Positions 36,132 through 41,523 of a stretch of DNA of 41,523 bases are shown here, piece by piece. The DNA lies in assembly GCA_014860625.1 (NCBI GenBank), contig JACZJJ010000115.1, positions 1 through 41,523 on the forward strand, read 5' to 3'. Under the pieces are notes generated by a model. The model was not told the DNA's origin, searched no databases, and saw only the letters and a list, made by a program, of their open reading frames with translations. The position numbers and the translations under genes were made by a program. This stretch comes from Bacteroidales bacterium (GTDB lineage: Bacteria; Bacteroidota; Bacteroidia; Bacteroidales; FEN-979). Numbering within the stretch: the stretch's first letter is position 1; each line of letters opens with the position of its first letter.

Positions 36132-36508
36132 CTCTTTACCGCAATCGTCTCAATCTCTATCAATGCACCTTTTGGCAGTCCCAATGCAGCAAAGGCAGCC
36201 CTCGCAGGGCGGTTAACCGCATAATACCGGTTGTAAACCTCATTCATATCAGCAAAGTGGTCCATCGTAGTGAGGAGGACAGTCGACTTTACCACATCGT
36301 CATAAGTGTATCCCGCCGCATCCAGGATGGCGCCGATGTTTTTCAATACAAGATCGGCCTGGACTTTGATGTCTCCCTCAATCAGTTGGCCTGCTGCAGG
36401 ATCAATGGCAATCTGTCCTGAAATGTACAGGGTACCGTTTATCTCGGTTGCCTGGCTGTACGGCCCTATCGCCTGAGGCGCTTTATCTGTTTCAATGATT
36501 CGTTTCAT
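36128..36508 (-). CDS. ridA: RidA family reactive intermediate/imine deaminase
   Basis: KRIIETDKAPQAIGPYSQATEINGTLYISGQIAIDPAAGQL; NRPARAAFAALGLPKGALIEIETIAV. Confidence 0.96.
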   Translation of the reverse strand: MKRIIETDKAPQAIGPYSQATEINGTLYISGQIAIDPAAGQLIEGDIKVQADLVLKNIGAILDAAGYTYDDVVKSTVLLTTMDHFADMNEVYNRYYAVNRPARAAFAALGLPKGALIEIETIAVKS

Positions 36509-36519
36509 AATTCATAATT

Positions 36520-39213
36520 CTATTGGTAGTCTCTGAAGTCTTTCTTCTTGTTCAGTTTCAAGTCTTGCAATACGCTTGCCTTCACGTTAATAGAGAAATT
36601 CCACTGTTGTTGTGCTCCTTTTGGCACCCAACCGAATGACATCTCCCAGCAATGCAGGTCGCGGTAAACGTTGACAGAGGTATACCCCAACTCATTGCTT
36701 GTGAAATCCCAACCGGTTGTGAGAGTGATCTTCCACTTTGGAGTGATATTGAGTTGCCCGTTAAAACTAAGTGTTTGAATGATCTTTGGAACCCTCTTTT
36801 CCTGTTTGTAATCCCACGATGCCGCATAGCGGAAATTGTAGTTAACACTGAAACTCCAGGGGATATCGAAATCTATGTAATAATCGTAGTACCTCTGCAG
36901 GTCTTCCCGTTCCTGTACAGATCCTTTTGTGCCCTCTTTCTTTTTACCCACTTTATCAGACGTGAGGCTGTAGCTCAGTCCAATATCCCATGTGGTGTTA
37001 TCCAGTCGCAGCAACCGATGGTTCACCCTCCACTCTGAAGCATTTGTCCTGCGGCCCAAAGAGTCGAGGGCATATGGGTCCCAGCGACTGGAATACTGAA
37101 TGTTCAGCCCTTTGAAGATGGATGTTCTCCCCGACAGCGAGATCGGAGACCAGTTCAGGGAGTCTTTCGCGATATCGTATGACGCCGAGATCACGAAGTT
37201 ATCAATCAATACGATCTTTTTTGTTCCCGTGACGGTATCTTTCCGGTTCCGGATTTTCATCTCCAGGTTGTTACTGAGGCTGAAGGTGACGAGTCCCGCC
37301 TGGTTGGCTGGCGGGCCACCGTAAAGGCTTCCCTGGAAAATAGAGTATTTCCCGGGTGTGGCACTGGTGTCGTTCTCAATCTCTTTGTAATATCCCCACA
37401 TCGGGGCCCCGAAATCCGGTGTATAGCTGAAGGTTACCGCAGGCGTCAGGACATGCCGTATCGCGTTAACCGGACCTCCCCTAAACTGGTACATCCCGTA
37501 TATCCGGGTGTTGATGGATGAGGAGAAATTGAAGTCGAAGGCATTTTTAAATCCGTAGATCGTGTCAGTCTTATAATAGGCAGGGTAAGTCGTGTCACTG
37601 GTTACGATTGAATCGATGTACGACTTTTTAATGTAATTGAAATACATTTTATCCCGAATGTTCAGGCTATTGGTAAAATTGACGAATTTAAAGATCCGCC
37701 AGGTCCCGGAAATAGGAATGTTATGCCGGATGCCATTTTGCATATCCTTGTACCACCCCGACCGGAAAAGGGAGGTGTCGTTTGTGTTGTATCTGTTTTC
37801 AAGATCCAGGTTGTATTTCAGTCCGATCTGTTCATACCATTTTAATTTACCAGCCCTCTCTTTCTTTCGGAAAGGATAAAACTGGTTGACCGAAAAGGAG
37901 ATCTGCGGAAATGCAAAATTGATCTCTTTCGTGATGGTGTTCTGGCTATGGTTGAAGTTCAGATTGAGAAAATATTTTCCTCCAAAACTGGTGGAATAGT
38001 TGATGCTTGACTGGAACGTATTGGAGAGATACGCTTCGGTAGAGGATGAAGGATTGTATCTGTTAAAGGTATTGCTGACGATGTTGACATTCGCGGAGAA
38101 GTTGCTGTTGGGGCGAGCCTTCCTGTCCTGGTTGTGAACCCATCGGAATTCAAAATCTTCTTGCCTCTGGTAATCCGGAGAACCCTTAAATCCAATCTTG
38201 TTGATGGCATATCCAAGTCTCAGGATGCCGTTGTACTTGTATCGTTTCACATAATTGAACGTGGGCTTGAGGGCCCAGCTTCCACGGGAATAGATATCTC
38301 CCAGGATCTTGAGGTCCATATACTGGTTGATCGCCCAGTAATATCCTCCATTCTCAAGGAAGAATCCTCTGTTGGCAGACTCCCCGTAGGTAGGTAAAAT
38401 AATCCCAGACCGCTGTCCGGTTCGGTTTGGGAAATATCCGAAAGGGATGAAAAGAGGGGTAGGGACTTCAGCGATTGCCAGGTATGCTGAGCCGGTAACA
38501 ATTTTACTGTTGGGGATCACCTTTGCCTTGTTGAACCGAAACTCAAAGTGTGGATGCTCCTCATTACTGCAGGTGGTATAGGATCCGGTTTTGATGTAAG
38601 TCACATCATCTGCCATCTTTTTTACCACCTGCCCGTGCAGGTACCCCTCATCCTGCTGGGTAAAGACTCTCCGGATATATCCTTTTTTCGTTTTGTAGTT
38701 GTAGTTCATGATCTTCGACTTGAACTTCATCTCTCCCTGGGTAAACTCGGGAACGCCAATCTCATTATCGAGCGAATCACGCGATCCGTGTGCATAAATC
38801 ATGTTATTCGGGAAGTCGATCTCAATATAATTCGCTTTCAGATTGATGTCGGTATAGGTAATTTCACCCTGATCGAACAGGAACATCCGTTGCTTTTTGA
38901 TGTCGAACCTCAGGGAATCTTCTGCTTTGTAATCGACTTTTGCTTCAAGCGAACTTGTTCTCTTTTCGGTCAACGCCGTTGAATCAATATCCAGGGAATC
39001 TGACACTAGGTTGATGGAGTCAACTGGCGCAGTAAGTGATTCCGTATCAGATACAAGTGAATCGGGAACAGCAGAAAGAAGGGTGTCGGGAAGGGCAGGC
39101 CGGACGATATCCTGGCCCTGCAGCATATGATTGGAAAGCAGGAAAAGAATAAGAACAATAGGCAGGAGAGACCCGATTCTTGTTAATATTTTCGTTAACA
39201 ACTTCTGTGGCAA
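36520..39213 (-). CDS. lptD: putative LPS assembly protein LptD (Bacteroidota type)
   Basis: OstA-like N-terminus YKAEDSLRFDIKKQRMFLFDQGEITYTDINLKANYIEIDF; PLFIPFGYFPN..RSGIILPTYGES; large beta-barrel. Confidence 0.92.
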   Translation of the reverse strand: MPQKLLTKILTRIGSLLPIVLILFLLSNHMLQGQDIVRPALPDTLLSAVPDSLVSDTESLTAPVDSINLVSDSLDIDSTALTEKRTSSLEAKVDYKAEDSLRFDIKKQRMFLFDQGEITYTDINLKANYIEIDFPNNMIYAHGSRDSLDNEIGVPEFTQGEMKFKSKIMNYNYKTKKGYIRRVFTQQDEGYLHGQVVKKMADDVTYIKTGSYTTCSNEEHPHFEFRFNKAKVIPNSKIVTGSAYLAIAEVPTPLFIPFGYFPNRTGQRSGIILPTYGESANRGFFLENGGYYWAINQYMDLKILGDIYSRGSWALKPTFNYVKRYKYNGILRLGYAINKIGFKGSPDYQRQEDFEFRWVHNQDRKARPNSNFSANVNIVSNTFNRYNPSSSTEAYLSNTFQSSINYSTSFGGKYFLNLNFNHSQNTITKEINFAFPQISFSVNQFYPFRKKERAGKLKWYEQIGLKYNLDLENRYNTNDTSLFRSGWYKDMQNGIRHNIPISGTWRIFKFVNFTNSLNIRDKMYFNYIKKSYIDSIVTSDTTYPAYYKTDTIYGFKNAFDFNFSSSINTRIYGMYQFRGGPVNAIRHVLTPAVTFSYTPDFGAPMWGYYKEIENDTSATPGKYSIFQGSLYGGPPANQAGLVTFSLSNNLEMKIRNRKDTVTGTKKIVLIDNFVISASYDIAKDSLNWSPISLSGRTSIFKGLNIQYSSRWDPYALDSLGRRTNASEWRVNHRLLRLDNTTWDIGLSYSLTSDKVGKKKEGTKGSVQEREDLQRYYDYYIDFDIPWSFSVNYNFRYAASWDYKQEKRVPKIIQTLSFNGQLNITPKWKITLTTGWDFTSNELGYTSVNVYRDLHCWEMSFGWVPKGAQQQWNFSINVKASVLQDLKLNKKKDFRDYQ

Positions 39214-39230
39214 GATTGTTGATTAAAGTC

Positions 39231-39238
39231 TATCTTTG
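39231..39238 (+). promoter_or_regulatory. candidate -7 box TATCTTTG for amidase
   Basis: TAnnTTTG match 46 bp upstream of ATG at 39284. Confidence 0.45.
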
Positions 39239-39266
39239 TTCTGGAATCTCTTTGTTCTCCGGGCTT

Positions 39267-39274
39267 CAAAGCTA
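39267..39274 (-). promoter_or_regulatory. candidate -7 box TAGCTTTG for lptD
   Basis: reverse complement of caaagcta, 54 bp upstream of lptD ATG. Confidence 0.4.
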
Positions 39275-39283
39275 AAGAAAATA

Positions 39284-40417
39284 ATGGTTGACCCACTCTT
39301 TTTAAGATACTTTAACAAACTATGGAGGAGAGCTGCATGGATCGCTGGATGCCTCATTCTGGTTGCCATGGTATCTTTCGGACAGGGGAAAGGTACGATT
39401 AAAACGGTCGTGATCGATGCCGGACATGGAGGGAAAGATCCCGGAACGGTAGGCAGGAGAACACAGGAAAAATACGTGGCTCTTTCGGTAGCACTCAAGG
39501 TTGGCACCCTGATTCAGCGCAATTTCCGGGACGTTGAGGTGATCTATACCCGCGACCGCGACAGGTTCATCGAACTGCACGAACGGGCTGCCATTGCCAA
39601 CAGAAATAAAGCCGACCTCTTCATCTCCATCCACGCCAATGCAAACAATTTAAAGACATTGAGGGGAGCTGAAACCTACATCATGGGTTTGCACCGCTCG
39701 CAGGCTAACCTGGAGATTGCCAAGCTGGAGAATGCTGCCATACTTCTGGAAACCGATTATTCATCAAAATACGAAGGATTCGATCCCAACTCCGATGAAT
39801 CCTACATCACATTCAGCCTTTACCAGAATTCTAACCTGGAGTCCAGTTCGCGTTTTGCTGCTGAGATTCAGGAGCAGATGAAAGAGCGGGTAGGGCTGAA
39901 TGACCGGGGGGTTCGGCAAGCAGGCTTCCTGGTTTTATACAAAACAACCATGCCAAGCGTACTGGTTGAGGTAGGATACCTCAGCAATGTGGATGAAGAG
40001 AATTTTCTGATCTCAGAAAAGGGACAGGACTACATTGCTTCGGCGATATTCAGAGCGTTCAAAAGTTATAAAAACGAGGTAGAGCAGCAAAGTGGTGGTC
40101 CCGTTGCAATCAGAAAGGATGCCCCCGGGCCGTCTGGACAGCCAAACAGGAATGGGATCATTTTTAAAATCCAGATTGCGGCCTCCCCGGATGAAATCAA
40201 CCTGACATCGCCCCGTTTCAGGGGGGTGAAGGGGATTCAGATGTATCAGCATAACGGAATGTTTAAATACACCTATGGAGAGGAAACGGACCTGGAAAAG
40301 GCCAAAGCCCTGCATGCCAGGATGCAGTCGACAGGCTTTACAGATGCATTTATTGTAGCCTTTTACAAAGGAGAGCGAATCTCCCTTGACCAGGCGAAAA
40401 GTCTCCTTGGACGGTAG
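39284..40417 (+). CDS. N-acetylmuramoyl-L-alanine amidase
   Basis: KTVVIDAGHGGKDPGTVGRRTQEKYVALSVALKVG; LFISIHANANN; VLVEVGYLSNVDEENFL; extended C-terminal region. Confidence 0.95.
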   Translation: MVDPLFLRYFNKLWRRAAWIAGCLILVAMVSFGQGKGTIKTVVIDAGHGGKDPGTVGRRTQEKYVALSVALKVGTLIQRNFRDVEVIYTRDRDRFIELHERAAIANRNKADLFISIHANANNLKTLRGAETYIMGLHRSQANLEIAKLENAAILLETDYSSKYEGFDPNSDESYITFSLYQNSNLESSSRFAAEIQEQMKERVGLNDRGVRQAGFLVLYKTTMPSVLVEVGYLSNVDEENFLISEKGQDYIASAIFRAFKSYKNEVEQQSGGPVAIRKDAPGPSGQPNRNGIIFKIQIAASPDEINLTSPRFRGVKGIQMYQHNGMFKYTYGEETDLEKAKALHARMQSTGFTDAFIVAFYKGERISLDQAKSLLGR

Positions 40418-40466
40418 CCGGTTTTATCTGGTTGCCCTGGCTTAGGCTCGCATTGGTTTATTTTCG

Positions 40467-40474
40467 TATATTTG
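40467..40474 (+). promoter_or_regulatory. candidate -7 box TATATTTG for MlaD/MCE gene
   Basis: TAnnTTTG match 26 bp upstream of ATG. Confidence 0.45.
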
Positions 40475-40499
40475 AACGGATTCAATACAACGATATCAG

Positions 40500-41465
40500 A
40501 TGGCTCTTAAAAAGTATAAAATTCGCAAAGAGGTCAAGGTAGGAGCGGTTTTTGTCATCGCTCTGTCTGTGATGGTCTGGGGAATCATGTACCTCCAGGG
40601 CATAGAAATCCTTAAGAAAAAACGGATAATTTACGCCGTGTACGAACGGGTGAACGGATTGGTTGCCGCCAACCCGGTTACGATTCAGGGAATGAAGGTA
40701 GGCCAGGTAAAAACCCTCTATTTTTCCCCCGAAGATCCCCGCAAGATCATTGTTGAGCTGTATCTCAACAACACAACCTATCCGATACCCAAAAACTCCG
40801 TCGCAAGTATCTACAGCGCTGATTTGATGGGATCAAAAGAGATAGAGATTCTCCCAGGGAACTCTTCTGAACTGATAAAGGATGGAGATACCCTGATGGC
40901 ACGTACAGAAGCAACATTGGGGGAGGAGGTCAACCAGCAACTTGCTCCCATCAAGCATAAGGCTGAGAACCTCATCAGTTCCATCGACACCCTTGCTACC
41001 ATTTTACAACAAGTGCTCAACAAAAACACCCAGGCGAGTCTGATCGAAGCAATCGAACACATCAAGGAGGCAATTGGGAATGTTGCTCATATGACATACA
41101 ATGCCGATACGCTTGTTACCCAGCAACGAAGCAATCTTGCAAGAATTATCACCAACATGGAATCGATCAGTAAAAACCTGGAGAGAAACAATGATAAGAT
41201 CACAAACATCCTTGAGAACTTTTCAAGTGTGAGCGATTCATTAGCCAGGCTGAACATTCCGGCTACCTTCTCCCAGGTTGATCAGGCGGTTCGAAACCTG
41301 AATGAAATAATAGGGAAAATCAAGAGTGGGGAGGGTACAATCGGACTTCTGGTGAATGATTCGTCCTTATATTATGAGATGGATAAGGCAGCCAGGGACT
41401 TGAACTTGCTTCTCGAAGACATCAAGGCGAATCCGAAGAAATACGTGCACGTATCTGTGTTTTAA
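40500..41465 (+). CDS. MlaD/MCE family protein
   Basis: VKVGAVFVIALSVMVWGIMYLQGIEILKK; YERVNGLVAANPVTIQGMKVGQVKTLYF; SADLMGSKEIEILPG. Confidence 0.93.
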   Translation: MALKKYKIRKEVKVGAVFVIALSVMVWGIMYLQGIEILKKKRIIYAVYERVNGLVAANPVTIQGMKVGQVKTLYFSPEDPRKIIVELYLNNTTYPIPKNSVASIYSADLMGSKEIEILPGNSSELIKDGDTLMARTEATLGEEVNQQLAPIKHKAENLISSIDTLATILQQVLNKNTQASLIEAIEHIKEAIGNVAHMTYNADTLVTQQRSNLARIITNMESISKNLERNNDKITNILENFSSVSDSLARLNIPATFSQVDQAVRNLNEIIGKIKSGEGTIGLLVNDSSLYYEMDKAARDLNLLLEDIKANPKKYVHVSVF

Positions 41466-41475
41466 TACCCCTAAA

Positions 41476-41512
41476 TCCCCTGAAGGGGACTTACTCCCTC
41501 CCCTTCAGGGGA
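41476..41512. repeat. inverted repeat TCCCCTGAAGGGGA ... TCCCCTTCAGGGGA, continuing past window end
   Basis: 14-bp arms are exact reverse complements (41476-41489 and 41499-41512); immediately follows the MCE stop. Confidence 0.9.
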
Positions 41513-41523
41513 GGGTTGGGGAG

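Overview
Contiguous chromosomal segment of a Bacteroidota (Bacteroidetes) bacterium. The assignment rests on TAnnTTTG-type -7 promoter boxes, a T9SS-type C-terminal sorting domain, lipoprotein signals, Bacteroidota-type LptD, DUF2723 and TPR-CHAT proteins. About 28 densely packed genes, mostly housekeeping: partial metallophosphoesterase, gpmA, DUF2723 membrane protein, polysaccharide deacetylase, radC, birA, OM beta-barrel-like protein, ung, NifX-like/DUF134 pair, MbnP-like + MauG/MbnH-like diheme peroxidase, ispE, LptF/G-type permease, tgt, GT2, ECF sigma, M1 peptidase with T9SS tail, alpha-2-macroglobulin + pbpC, hutU, lipoprotein, S9 prolyl oligopeptidase, ECF sigma / TM protein / TPR-CHAT operon, RidA, LptD, amidase, MlaD/MCE. 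No tRNA, rRNA, CRISPR array or transposase was seen. Two things stand out. (1) A translationally coupled three-gene cassette (ECF sigma, single-TM protein, exported TPR-CHAT cysteine-protease-like protein; 32400-36131) looks like an uncharacterised envelope signalling/proteolysis system. (2) Several families of short-word low-complexity repeats fill intergenic junctions, recur with the same modular order, supply start/stop codons, occupy the -33 region of promoters and have entered coding sequences in frame (glycosyltransferase, ispE, pbpC). Other points: a 40-bp perfect palindrome, a CRP-consensus-like operator, an MbnP/MbnH-like pair of predicted lipoproteins, a 47-aa lipoprotein missed by the ORF track, and a two-class pattern at convergent gene ends (4-bp interlocked stops or repeat-filled spacers). 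All calls are by eye from sequence; no database search was run.
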